Source of the DNA: Amaranthus tricolor
Lineage: Eukaryota > Streptophyta > Magnoliopsida > Caryophyllales > Amaranthaceae
Assembly: GCF_026212465.1 (NCBI RefSeq)
Contig: NC_080050.1
Location: forward strand, 295,501 to 359,500
Direction: 5' to 3'
Length of the DNA stretch: 64,000 bases
A program made the translations under genes and the position numbers. The notes under the pieces are model-generated. The model searched no databases, had not been told where the DNA came from, and worked only from the letters and a program-made list of their open reading frames with translations. Positions 41,591 through 54,457 of this stretch are shown here, in pieces (position 1 is the first letter of the stretch; each line of letters begins with the position of its first letter).

Positions 41591-44500
41591 TCAATATTTG
41601 GCTCTGATGGCTCTCTGCGGTGTCCTCGCCTCCCTGACTAGACCTTCTTGAGCTAGAGATACAACAAGCTGACAGGAAAACAGTTGTGTTTATAGCAAAC
41701 TCTATTGCAAATAGAGCGGTTCCATAAATTTGTAGCTTCTTTACAAATTTGGCTACTTTGTCCCCACTAAATGGGTCGGCCTGTGTATGAAGCCGTGGCC
41801 TTAAAGTAAACTAGTCATCAATTATTAGCGGACAGGAGCAAAAACGATAAAAACGACTAGAAAAGGTCGGACATAGAGTTGAGATTACCTCTCCGCTCCT
41901 ATTGAACATCCGACCAGCAACTATGCCACGTCCAGAATGTGCAGATGGACTCTCCATCTATGTCAGAATGGTGTGTAAGTATTTCATGGAAAATCTTACC
42001 TAAATTAGACCACAAGAGTTTTGTCAAGCTTACCACAAATAGTATCCAATCATCAGCTTTTACAGGCCTATGAAACCACATCCTGACAAAGTGAAACCAA
42101 GAAAATTAAAGGAGCTTAATTTCCAGGGGGAAACAATTCTAGCGGAGTTGAACAAAGAATTCAATGTTAACCAATGTTGGCAAAATCCCATTTGGAAGTG
42201 TACACTATGACCTAGAGCGGGTTATATACAGGTCATGCACTAACGGCCCGTTTGATTAGTGATACTAAATGGTGGTAATGAGAATGCTTTATAGTGTAAA
42301 ATTTCATCAAAAAGTCCATGTCATTCCCATGGTAATGAAACCTTGATCACAAAAAAGTTTTTTTTTTTACAAATTTCCGTTACCACTTAATACCACATTT
42401 CCCAATGGTAATGCATTGGAATGAATTTTATGAAGAAAATGAGATGATTGAAGATTTGTCAAGCATGGCCATCAAGGTAGTCAAGAGATTTTTCAACCAA
42501 AATTACATTAGTTTTCATTCCTATTACCGCGGTTTATTATCACCTACCAAATGGGCCGTTAGAGACAAAAGTATGTCTGAAGATATATCCTACGGGATGA
42601 AGCTGTTACTCACGTATGATTTAAGCTTAGAACACTGATCTTCAGACCCCTCTTACGATGAGGATTTGAGCTTACTTCAATAAACAGAAGATCCGACGCA
42701 TAAGCCACCACGCATCTGCAGAATGATTGAACAGTTTAAGGAAACATCAGGATGAGTACAGGTACAGGAGCTGTACACAACTTCATGGAGCACCAAATAC
42801 AGGATCCCATGCTACGCCATTCACTATTGCTAAGCAGCCTAAGCCCAACATAATCACATATCAGAGGAGAGGCAAACAGAATGTTACTAATGCTGAGGTG
42901 TCACTTGGAAGGAATAATTCTGTTAGCAAGCATAATGAGGCCATAACAGAATTAGGCAGTGGGTAGGGAAAAGGAAACCATATGCTATGTATGAGCTGGC
43001 AAGTAGCCTAAATATATTATAAATAAGGTAGTGCAAAAAGGGTGTAATCATGCAAGTAATTAATACAGAGCTTAAGGCAGATCGGAGTAAGCTGAATACT
43101 CGAAATTCAGCTGTTTTTCCTTTATTTTCTCTTTTTCATTCTCTTTTTAGTTTAATCCCGTCAGTTGATCGCTGGTATTCATTCCATCCCAATTCCCATG
43201 AGATGGGAGAAGAAAAACATAACTTGAAAGTACAGCTACTAGCCACAATGACACTCATTGGGCAGAAATACTGGCAAGCAGCGCTGAGGCACCCAAAGAT
43301 TACCTGGCCCGCATGACAATAAGGGTCCTTGTTTGGCTCAAGCCGCTTTAATAGTGTGGCCACGAGGTGAAAAAAACTTGATAGCTTTTCACGTCGCATT
43401 TATGAGTTTAGTCAAAACAACTGTAGTTGTACTATTATAGTTTATAACACAACTTAATATCACTAAAATTGACAACAATGCCAAAGCCATATTGCAGAAA
43501 TGTGGTAATAGTTGCATCTTTCCAAGGGTGAAGGCAGAAATTTATATTAGGGGAGACCAATTAGTATATACATTAGTGAAACAATAATAGTCAAATGATC
43601 AATACACTAGCAAAATAATTATTTATAAACAAAATTAAAATTATTAGTTTTTTTCCATATCAAAAAAGTTAAGTGTTTTTGAATAAATGCTTCAATAATT
43701 TGAGACTTGAAGGTTGTAAGATAATGAAAATGCAAATAAGGATTATTTTCGTTCGGGTCATTGTCTGGTCAACTCACAATTTTTTGTCGGGTTCAGATTG
43801 ACCCATCACGTCAAAGATTTATTAAAAAATATACATTAAAATTTTCCAAATAATACATATAATATTATTTTTATTTTTATAAAAAAATTTAAAACTAAGG
43901 ACCAACATACAAATTTTAAGGCTATAACCAAAAAATTTGATTCAAAATACAAAAAAGTTGACAAAATTAAGAAAACAAGATCAAAACAATCAGGTTTCGG
44001 GTAAGGTTGGGTTTGATAGTGTATTTTTGGTATATTTAGGTTGTGTCATTTCGGGTTACAAGAGGAACGTGAAACAAAGCAAGTGCACACCGGAATCTGA
44101 AAACATAGAAACGCAGAATAGTCACTCATCTAAAAATCTCATCTGATTTGATTTCAAGTAGACTTATTCAAGCCCCACAATTTTTTTCTCAGAATTAGCA
44201 CATATTACCTATGCAAAGCCTGTTCATCTGACAATTTTCCTTTGGCTCTAAACCAATATCTTAAGCTGCAGAAAATATAACACAATAACTTAGCAAAAAT
44301 TTGGATACAACACTAACAGTTGTCAAGGTTTATGAGGAAAAGGATTACAACCTTGCAGGGGATTTAGTCTGATTAGTGGAAGTGTTTGGATCACAGAACC
44401 GTATCTCAATCGGCCAAGGAATAAGCTTAGCGGTGGCTACTTTGTTACGGTAGCTCCTGTCACAACATCAACCAGACATTGTAAGCAAAACTGTAAACCA

Positions 44501-47500
44501 AAAGGATGCAGCATTGCAAAAGTGCGAAAATGGAAGCAAAAATCCTGAATGAGAACAATAGATAGCTTCAGGGAAGCATCAGACATAACAGACAAGCTTA
44601 TCCATATACCTCCAAACCCAATTCAAAAGAAAAGAAAAGAAAAGAACTTTATATTAAAAACATTACGTTATTGCAGTTGGGCCTTAGGGGACAGAGAGAA
44701 TGAGAAAATCGCAAATGTATAAGTCAAAATATTATGACTTCAGTAACTCAAAATGACAAACCTCGGAAGTCGAGGATCAATAATACGCCGTTCACGTAAC
44801 TCTTCCATTGATAGAAGCTAAAATGCATAGAATATATAAGTGCGATTAAGTGACACCACAAAATCACGATAGAGACCAAAGAAAACATAAACCCTATACC
44901 ATTTCTGGAGCTGGTACCGAAGGCATTACTACTTCCTGGTGCTCAAATCCAATTTCATGTTTCTGAAAAGTCAAGGAAAACTCAGTATGATGCTTGAGAA
45001 TATCATAAGCTTTATCTAGCAGTTATCAGGCCAATCAGTCAACTAAACTCAACAAATCTGGCCAAACAATGGTACCTCAAAATCCAATTACATCTATCTA
45101 GTAGATACTCTTAACAACTAGCCAATTAATTAACTACACACATAAAGAGAACTACATAGCTACGGGATCAAAGTGCCAATGATTTCATGTGTCTTTTCAG
45201 ACTTTCAGCGTAATAGATCCTTTCCAAAATTGATCAGCAACTACATCTATCTCGTACTATATGTAGTGATCAACTTAAACTAACAATAACAGAAGCAATT
45301 AAAAGCTGATACAGAGGCACATAATTCATTTTCTACTATTAGTATCACAAGGGAGTGACAGAGAATAGTAAATTACTTGAAATGATGCAAGCAAAGTGAA
45401 AACAACAATTCCGTTTTGTATCGCGTCTACTCTTCTGGTTGCAAAGCTTTTCCCATCACGGATGCGGTGAACCTGATATATGATTGGAACTGCAATCATT
45501 CATAAAAAAAAAAAATTTACCCAAAGAGTCGGTAAAATAAAAGATTCTAAATTCTTGGTAATTACAACCTTAGTCAACACTAATATGATGATTCTCTCCT
45601 TAATCTTCCCTTGATTACAGAATTTTCTTTGCTTTTCCCGGAACTAACTTCTAATGTCTTCTTCTACAAGCAATACCCTAACCTAACCGAATCATATGAT
45701 ACTTTACATTACACCATATTAACATTATAGATAGAAATCATATGATACATCCAAGTGTAAGACAACAAATCCAACTGAATCTAACAACTACAATTTTTCT
45801 CTTGTAATGCACCCAATTTGGGTTTATTATGAGCATGAAAATCAATAGTTGGGATTATTTTGCGAAAGTATACCCATACTTGAGATTATTGTGAAATAAC
45901 TAATAGTTGAGATTATTTTGAACAAATGGACAATTTCCTTCCAAGAATCTAAATCTGAACTAGTTCTGAAAAACTAGTTAAAACAAACTGACTACAAAAT
46001 CTATATAAATCAAATTTCATATAGATGAGGACTAGAGATTATAAAACGTCTTTCTTTATACACTTTGGTAAAGATAAGGTTGCATTTAAAAATCACCCAG
46101 GAATTTGAATATACTCACTATCATAGTCTCCGACAAGAAGAAAATAAGCTTGCAAATGATGGAGGAATTTTAGACAATCAATAGTTTTCGTTGCTGCGGC
46201 CAGCGCCTGCATTTTAACAAACTAAACGTCAGGTTCTATGTGCTGGGAAAATTATGATCCTTCAAAAGAAACCATAAATGATAAAAAGCTCAATTTTGCT
46301 TTCGAACATTCAATACATATACATAAAATATAGATAAAGGGTCATAGCTATTCAGCTTAAACATTAAAGTTAAAAGTGAGTAAGAGAGGATGTAGTTCAG
46401 GTGGACTAGGACTAACGCATGCAGTGCTTGAAATTATAAAACTCAAGCAAGCAGCTTTTTTCAAATTAACCGTAAGAAATCTCAGAAATATTATCACATA
46501 TAGGATAAACCAATGATTACAAAACCTACATTAAAACAGTGTTTCAGGGCATCACAATACTGCTGTAATAACAATGGTGATTAACAATTTTCCTAAGTCA
46601 AATTAGCAGGCACAATTAGGCAAGACTTCTATTTGCAAAAATACTAACCCTCTTGATGTATATACATGGTAACTATCTCAAAGACATACTGGGAGCACAA
46701 TCATATCTGTCACCAAAAACTACGAAACTATAAAGTATTTCAGCGGTTCACAGGTTTACAACATAGAAAACCAAAAAACATGCATCTTTTATTCATTCTC
46801 TCATAGACAATGGTCAATGAGCTATTCTCGCCGTAATAAAAAATCGGCAAGGTACAACCCCCTAATTTTTAATCCTTAACCTGACCAAGCAAGTTTAAAA
46901 TTCCCATGAAATGATGAAAATTCATTGCAAGTTCCCAATAAACAGAAACATTCAGGTACAGGTTAGAACTTAGGTTTTTTACTCCAGTACTCAGTTTGTA
47001 ATTACTTCTTTTCCTTTCTCCCTTTTCTTCTTAACTTTATTTGTCAGAAAAAACAAATTATTAGAACGATTCCTACGTGCAGATGATATAGAATAAAAGC
47101 AGCAAGGTGTTATGAACAAAAAAGCACTAGGGTGCCTACAGCCTACAGAACAGCCTCTCAAACAAGAACTAGGATTTCTAATAAGCAAAGAGAACAAACC
47201 TCTCCTGCTTCAACAGTCCATCCTATATAAGCAATTTAATGTAACATCACGAGCTATATAAAAAAAAATGAGAGAATTGAGGATAATAATCCTATGTACT
47301 CAGACTCAAGTACCAGTGAACGACACAGGTACGTGTCCTATTTGACTTCATGAAAAAAATGATTTTCACCCATATTGAAGTGTGAAAGTGACATAATCAT
47401 GCCTAAGAGAGCCACGGAATCTCACATGGGTACTCGCGATAAAATGAAGAGTCTAGACAATAATATAATGAGGAACCTAAGGTGATCACTTCATGAATAA

Positions 47501-50500
47501 ATATCATCATCATCATACCCAGTGTATCCCGCCCATAGAAAACTATGGTCAGGGTCCGGGGGAGGGAAGGACGGCGGCAACTCATACCCATAAAAGGAGA
47601 GCGCGGCCAAAGAGTCCCTCGACTCGAGAAAGAATAGGAGCAGTTTCTGCAACGGCTAGGGCCGAGTGAGGCAATTCTTGAATAAATGATTGTCTTTATG
47701 TTACTGAAGAAGTCCAAGGTTAATTTGAGAATTACATACTGCACCATTACAAGTTTATGGGAAATTAGAAACAGTTAAGACACTTCTGAAACTTTTCCAA
47801 ATGAATTTAATTCAAGCATGTAGTACCATGAGAAAAAAAATAAGCCACATCTACCTGACCAATAAACTGTCCTCCAAAAACTTTTCCAAATTTTGGGGCA
47901 TCAGGCAAGGTGATCCCTTTAAATAGGTTTACCTACAAGGAGTGATACAAGAAAAAGTTAAACTTTACTTGAGCAGAACTTAATGCCATAAGCAAATGAA
48001 TTTCTTTATAAAGCATATTGACTGACTCAGTCCAGAGAATGAACTTATGTAGTTTATTACACAGATAATATATGAGATAAGACTACCAACAAATTTGTCT
48101 CCATGGTCATCAACCATATTGTTCCCAGCATATGACATCTCACTGCCAGTGATACTTGAGATCCTCCATTCATCAGACTATCAATAGTGTGATGTCAAAA
48201 TTATATAAAATAGTTTATGTTCTGTTCCCTGGGATGAGAGAGAAATAACCGGAAATTCTCATCACGGCTAATCTCAGTCTCAAATGTAAAACATCACAAA
48301 CGTCTTCAAGATCTGAGAACACGTGAAAGGATTTTGAGAAGAGATAAATATTCAAACTTGTAACAATCAAGTCACCAAACTCAAAATGAGAATCAGATGG
48401 AGATATTGTACTCTTTGTGCATGAAGACACTACTATTACACATTACAGTTATGGCATGGCGATGTTAAGATAAAACTGAAAAATGAATAACATGTGACTT
48501 CACTCTGCACCATAAGAGAAAAGGTATCAGCTCTACACCAATGAAAGCAATGTATTGTAGTGGCTAAGAAGTAATCTAGCAGGCCAAATTTATTGAATAA
48601 ATACTACCTTGGCATATTCGTAATATGTTCAGTTCATGACTAGTTTAAACTATGAACTGCAATAGGTAACATCTAACTGGTTAAATTTGTCAAAAATAGC
48701 TTCAAGTAGTGACAGGAACTTTAAGAAAAACCCAACAAGTCAAACTTGTATTGAGGCATTAACTATTACATTGGAGTCCAGAGGTGAACAATTGTGTGAG
48801 CTACCCAATAATAAAGTACTTCAATTCTAGACAGAAAAGGCACCAAAATTCACAGCAAGCAACTTAAAAGCCCTTAAAATACAAACACTTTTGTTAGGTA
48901 GAAGTAAACACACATCAATGGGATCCAAATGCAATATGCTCTCTACAGCTGCACGGGTCTCTTGCATTTCATCATCACTCCATATTGATTTTGGCCGCAG
49001 CAAGGCACAGTGGTCAGAGGGCAGCATCAAGCATGTCAACTATCATCATAATGTAGAATGTGCACAGTTAATATCCATTATAAAGTTTAATAAAGAAATT
49101 TGAACCAGGTTCTTGATTTTCCTGTAATTTACTTTAGCAAAGGATTCAATACTTAAACTACACTTAAAAGAATCAGTTGAAGGGAAATTTCACTTATAAC
49201 CCAGTCCAGTGTCCAATCAGGACATATTGCAAATTTCACCGTAACACATTTCATAAAATGACTTCCCTATCAATGATCAAGGCCAATTCATATGGTAAGG
49301 AGATACTTTTTCAACAAAAACGCTAGAGTAGTGAAACTTGTTAATGACTGATTAGAAAGATAAACACATGCCATCTGGTTCTAATTAAAAAAGACAGTTA
49401 TCAATGCCATCAAATGGGAATTTCTTATGAATTCTTTCGGATAAAGGGCATACCTTGGATGATGCTATCACATCTGCCTGCTGCTCATGTGTTGGAGCAC
49501 CTAGAAAACAGTAGATGGCATCAAGTTGCAACACCTTAACATAGCTCACAAGTCACAACTATGATTTTAGAGGTTAAAATAGGCCATCAGTATGATCAGT
49601 AACTTCAATAAAGAAAAATATTTGCAGGCCAAACGAGAAGTCACATGAAAACTGGGGTCTGGGTATAGCCACTTCTACAGGACAACATGGGAAGTGCCTG
49701 GCAACAAGGCTACATTTAACTTACATTTCTAAAATTATGCATATAAAAAACGAAAAACCTGAACATGGACATGGACATTCCGATTTTTTGTTCTTTTTCG
49801 CTATCATGAAATTTTTTTTACTCAATAGCAGAGTGGACAATGTTACATGTACTGTGTCCAACACAAATGGAGTAACATAACATTCAACATACAATTCAAA
49901 TTTTCCATTAGTTTCCGCCACTATAGTCTTTTCTTTTCACTCTTGTTTGTTTTTACTTGAGCATTTTTTGCAATAAACAAAAAACATAGCACCCACCATT
50001 GCCAAAATAATCATAGCGTTTTAGCAGGAACTCTGGGCGGATTTCTTCCTCTGACTGTCCACAGACTTCAGCCTATAATACGTGATAAAAATACACAATT
50101 AACAATACTCAAGATAACCAACAAGGTAGTGCAGGGCATATATAACTGAGAAAACAACAACTTACCTCCCCTTCCCAAACAAAATACACTCCACCTGCAG
50201 TCTCTCCTCTCCGAATAACGTACTCTCCGATGTCTACATTAATAAGTTTAAATCATACAGTCATGTGTCAACTAAATACCAAAAAATAAATACGAGCAAC
50301 TATAAAACCCCGTATTAACAAAACTCATTGGCATATGCAAACCAAGGGATAGTTTTCAAAGCAAATGTAATTTGTAGTAGTTAGAAATAAAGAACTACTT
50401 TCTCATGCTAAAAGATGTGTTTCACATCAATCAAAAGATTATCTATTGTCATGGCATTTTCAAATCAACATATTATTTTAGAATCATAAGACACAATAAT

Positions 50501-51183
50501 AAGACTTCTTAAACTAATTATCCATTTTTGAATCTTGATTAGCCTAGTGATTAAAGGTTTTCTCTTTCACCTAGTGACAGGGGTTTGATTCTCACCCCTA
50601 TAAGAAGGATTAGTTCCCTTTCCCCCTTGCTTTAGCCTACCCCAAATCAAAAAATATGACTTCTTAAACTAATTATCCTTTTGATCACATAAAATTACAC
50701 CCACATGATGATTCATTACATTCATGGTCAGATTTATAATGTTTTTTACATTTCCATTTCATTCCTTTTTTATATGGCAGAAGTAATTTGCATATAACAA
50801 AAGTCTAACAACTAGCAAAACATTCATCAGCGAATCAAATCCCACCTTCAATTCACAAATTCAAAAAAAAAATAAATAATCATAATTCACAAATATCATC
50901 ATAGCACCAATAAAACTTCCATAAAAGCCATAAAATTTCCAAAACCTATACTAAATCTAGAAAAGAAAACTAGGGAAATTAAAAAAAATAATACCAAAAT
51001 GCTTGACTTTAACGACCTCAGCAATTTTCTTGAGAGATGAACTGGGTAATCTCTGAAGCAATGGAACTTCTCCCAAAAACTCTGTCACTGAAAATCCCAC
51101 CATTGAAATGATTCAAAACTAACATACCCAACAGAATTTTAACCAAAATTATTGCAATTTTACATACCATATTCTGGGTTCAT
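41591..51183 (-). CDS. Acyl-CoA thioesterase (TesB/ACOT8 type) with N-terminal cyclic-nucleotide-binding domain, 385 aa, 16 exons
   Basis: Exons (5' to 3'): 51183-51168, 51087-50995, 50233-50166, 50072-49997, 49500-49454, 47932-47855, 46206-46119, 45489-45377, 44962-44900, 44817-44762, 44456-44352, 44265-44209, 42715-42614, 42082-42034, 41957-41889, 41668-41591; 1158 nt, every junction GT-AG and in frame. Residues 1-100 form a cyclic-nucleotide-binding-like domain ([38 protein letters not shown]). The double hotdog thioesterase follows ([46 protein letters not shown]). The TesB-type Asp-Thr/Ser-Gln set is present as D295 (YASD), T321 (NHTMW) and Q367 (AQEG). The family hydrolyses acyl-CoA to fatty acid and CoA, often in peroxisomes. 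The C-terminus is RAKY, not a standard SKL-like PTS1, so location is open. Introns hold two SINEs and one MITE. Confidence 0.93.
42241..42561. mobile_element. Full-length MITE in thioesterase intron 13
   Basis: About 320 bp with long imperfect terminal inverted repeats of some 46 bp: left TAACGGCCCGTTTGATTAG, right (reversed) TAACGGCCCATTTGGTAGG, both running on to GGTAATGAGAATG / GGTAATAGGAATG. The outer TA or TAA may be a 2-3 bp target duplication, so I cannot decide between Tc1/Mariner- and Harbinger-type. It has no coding capacity. Relatives lie at 11552-11722, 27990-28105 and perhaps 36708-37012. Confidence 0.8.
47503..47674 (-). mobile_element. SINE with 13-bp target-site duplication, thioesterase intron 6
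   Basis: On the minus strand the element runs from 47674 to 47503 and ends GGGATACACTGGGTATGATG plus further GAT repeats, a typical SINE tail. It is flanked by TTCATGAATAAAT (47490-47502) and TTCTTGAATAAAT (47675-47687), 13 bp with one mismatch. The body carries CTCGAGTCGAGGGACTCTTT and TATGGGTATGAGTTGCCG, shared with the copy at 36433-36590. Pol III boxes are not obvious, so the head may be short or diverged. Confidence 0.8.
50524..50657 (+). mobile_element. SINE with perfect 21-bp target-site duplication, thioesterase intron 2
   Basis: A tRNA-like head with box A TAGCCTAGTGATTAAAGG (50540) and box B GGGTTTGATTCTCACC (50581), then AAGAAGGATTAGTTCCC and a CT-rich body ending in an A-rich tail. 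It is bordered by identical 21-bp direct repeats at 50503-50523 and 50658-50678 (starting GACTTCTTAAACTAATTA). Same family as 10362-10486, and related to fragments near 61561-61680. Confidence 0.88.
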
Positions 51184-52280
51184 CTTCTTTCTCTGTCAGA
51201 CAGAAGATTGTTGAATAAAACGTAAATCCCCAGCAAGAATCAACGGCAATCATATGTAGAAAGACTAATTTATAACAATGAGTTGCTTCACTTTTATTTA
51301 AATGAATTATGATATGGCTTCTGTGGAAATCAACAGTTTGTCCACTAAGGCTGACTCATCAATCTGAACGGAGAAATTATTAGGAGTACAATTTAATAAC
51401 AAAACATATCTCATCTCTTATCCTTCCCAAAGATTCTTTGCCCTAAATAACCATTCTTATATTTTATACTTCATAAGTATTTTCTCACTTTAATAATACA
51501 TACAACATTAGAAATATTACTATTTAATTATTTATAGATCTCTTAGTTAGTGATTAATTTTTAATTTATAAGTTATAACATAATCGAGTGAAATATTATT
51601 TGATTCGTTTTAATGCAAATTATTATTAATTTTTTGAAATTTTTCATAATGTATAATTAGAGATATTAAAATTTAAATCAGTGCATTAAACTACGTGAAA
51701 AATAAAATATTAAAAGTAATTTAGAACCGAGGAAGTACTTTGTGATTTTTTTAATTAGCTTGTTTGACTTGCTAAAAGTCTTGCTTGTTTAACGAGCTAA
51801 AAAGTCTTATATATTTTTATTGACTTGTAAACTATTTATAAGCCACTTAGCTTGTTAGAGAGATTTTGGTAGATTTTAAAATTTATTGTTCAACGTTTAA
51901 AGAAAAAGTGGCTAATAATCCAAAGCCAAAAGGAAAAATGCTAACCAAGTTAGATTTTTTATTTTACTCATAAGACAGTTTTTTAGCTAGCTAAAAACTC
52001 ATTTATCAAATATTTTTTAGTTTTTTAACCAACTAATAAATTAAAAACTAATAAAAATAAGTCATTTATTCAACACTCTCTATTTTAACAATATCGCCAT
52101 AAATAGTACTCAATTAGTGGTTTGTGTAGTAAATCAATTTCCTTCAAGTGAGTTTTGGATTTAAAAAAAAAGCTTTAAAAGTAGAGAGAATTTCATTGAA
52201 CCTTGTGAATCACTACTTATGGAGTTTTTCATAATGATAACACCATAAAATTTTCATTCACCTCTCCATTGCTCAGTGAG

Positions 52281-52369
52281 TATGATGTAATTGTATTTCT
52301 CGAGCTATAGTTGGTGAATTTAACCGTTAAACTCACCAACTATAGCTCAAGAAATACAATTACATCATA
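52281..52369. repeat. 89-bp near-perfect palindrome
   Basis: Arms of 44 nt (52281-52324 and 52326-52369) around a single C, matching at 42 of 44 positions. The left arm starts TATGATGTAATTGTATTTCT and ends GTGAATTTAAC. If transcribed it would form a long hairpin with two mismatches and almost no loop. No terminal duplication was seen. Confidence 0.95.
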
Positions 52370-52799
52370 TTGTTTTAAGTATTTAAATATAATTATATCA
52401 TATTTTTAAGTGTTTAAGTATACTTTGAACCTATTTATATTAAATAAGATCCTATTTATATTATTTTTATTAGTATTAGCATTATTACTAGAAGTAATAT
52501 TAGTATTAGCATTAGTATATTAGTATATTGATATTATTGCAGTTAATATATACTGTATTAATATTAGTATTATTAGCATTTCATTTTGGGTGGAAAATAT
52601 TTCATAAGAAAGAGACATAATAGCAGCTTTAAGGAAAATAATGTCAACATTGTTATATGTGTTTATCCTATATGATAAACATGCATATTTAATAAAAGTT
52701 GATATTTAAGAGTATGATCCTCTTTAGTTTACCTAATTTTTACTAATTTTATAGATTTTATTAATTGTAGCTGATATTTACTGATCAAAACAGTCTTTA

Positions 52800-53180
52800 A
52801 AAACATATACTTTGCATTTCAAAACACCTACTTCGAGTCTTACTATACCTATACTAACACTAACAACACATAGTCACCTACTTTATTTAGATCTTAAAAC
52901 ACTTACTTTGGATTATTGTTTTAAAATTAACATACTTTGAGTCTTTAAACACCTGCTTTAGATCTTAGCACAACCCTTTATTAGGTCTTAAGATACATAA
53001 TTTGGGTCTTTTAACGTATTTTAGATATTTAAAAATGACTACCTTTGTATCTTTAAACAATTAATTTTATGTTAAAACACCTACTTTAATATCTTAAAAC
53101 CCTTACTTAGGATCTTATAACACCTACTATATAGCTTTTAAGGCCTACTTTGTAACTTAAAAAGGACTACTTTTATCATT
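52800..53180. repeat. Degenerate tandem repeat array, unit about 25-35 bp
   Basis: Words of the form AACACCTACTTT, GATCTTAAAACA, ACTTTGAGTCTTTAAACACC recur about a dozen times with drifting spacing. The consensus is roughly ACACCTACTTTGGATCTTAA. No reading frame runs through it. Confidence 0.75.
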
Positions 53181-54457
53181 CTTACCTATTTAAGTTTCGA
53201 TCCTCATATTCTTCATCAAATCCTTCTTGTCTTCTTGATCGACCCAAGAACTTCAATGCAATTCACCATGTATCATCATTAGCATCATATTGTTATCATC
53301 AACAACGCCATCAAGGTTCCCATCTTCACCATCGATTGGCATCATCATCTTCATTATTTGTCGTCATTTTTAATTGTTAAATGGAGAAGAAAATGGAGAG
53401 AATAATGAAGAAAAATAATGACAGTTGAAACTATTTTTTTCTTTTTTGAAACTTTTAAAGCACTATGTTGGCCCAATATGCATCCATCTCACTAAGAAAC
53501 GAATGTATGCAACAATCTGCCATAAATAATACGTAATTAAAATCATTTAAATGATATTATATAAATAACAAAAAAAAAAGTAAAATTCAAATTATTAGGT
53601 CGACATACCAGACACCTAGCGATGTCTCTTAAAAAGATGAACTCTCAAAATACCGGCTGACGCATCATAACTTGATCGAGGCAAGGAACCCTTGCGGTCC
53701 AACCCAAAGTTATCTTTCCATACCAATCATGCAGTTAAACCAATTTTTTCCATAAGTTTTACTGTAAAAGAAAAATATATAATTTCTATATTTTTAAAAC
53801 CATTCTATCTGGTCATTGAGATGAATAGGTACTTGTAGGCCAGAACTCCAGCTAACAATCAAGACTGTGCTCTTTTCTTCTAGAAAATTATACTTAAAAA
53901 AATTTGTCTCGACTCTTATTCAAACACCAAGACCCAAATTTAGATTTCTCCACCTTCAAACCCCTTTTACTTTCCCTTCAACTCTGAATGATTGTTGTTA
54001 CCTGTTTTTGAACTTCCAGAATCAAATAATAGTCTTCCGATTTGTGGGCAAATTCATCTTTTGTTTTTGAATGTTCATCCTTTGCAAGTTCATAAAAATC
54101 TTGTCTTTATCCTTGTATAGATTCTCATTAGGAAATTTCTAGATAAAACATGATCTATAAATTTACATTCTTTGCTTGTCATTTTTTTTTGATTAGTTCA
54201 AGTTCTAAAACCCCCTGTTGAACGATTGAGACTTTATTTGGCTATTAATTCTGCTGTAATTTATATTCATATTATCAAAATTTAGGATTTGAATACCCAT
54301 TTGTCATAAGACTATTTAAGTTCAATTTCTATGTATAATTGATGAGCACAATTGAGGGTATGTTTCGTTAATTGAGGAAATTGGCACATACAGATTGCCA
54401 TAGTTCCAAGAAATAGTTGATCAGTAGTATTGATGATGTATTTTCAACATTGAGCAA

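Larger units (their letters stand above)
51184..54457. other. Divergent intergenic region between thioesterase and lipase genes
   Basis: Probable promoters of both genes lie at its ends; the lipase leader may start near 53850 and contain an intron. It also holds an 89-bp palindrome (52281-52369) and a degenerate repeat array (about 52800-53180). No coding exon was found. Confidence 0.5.

Noticed and set aside
43050..43399. Opposed frames of 87-88 codons in thioesterase intron 12
   Set aside because: Both lie between exons of a well-supported gene and match no family; probably repeat-derived.
48827..49103. Frames of 70 codons on both strands
   Set aside because: They lie in a thioesterase intron, overlap antisense, and no coding signature or splice continuity is seen.
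53867..54070. 67-codon frame upstream of the lipase gene
   Set aside because: Phe/Leu-rich with no domain; more likely leader or promoter sequence of the lipase gene.
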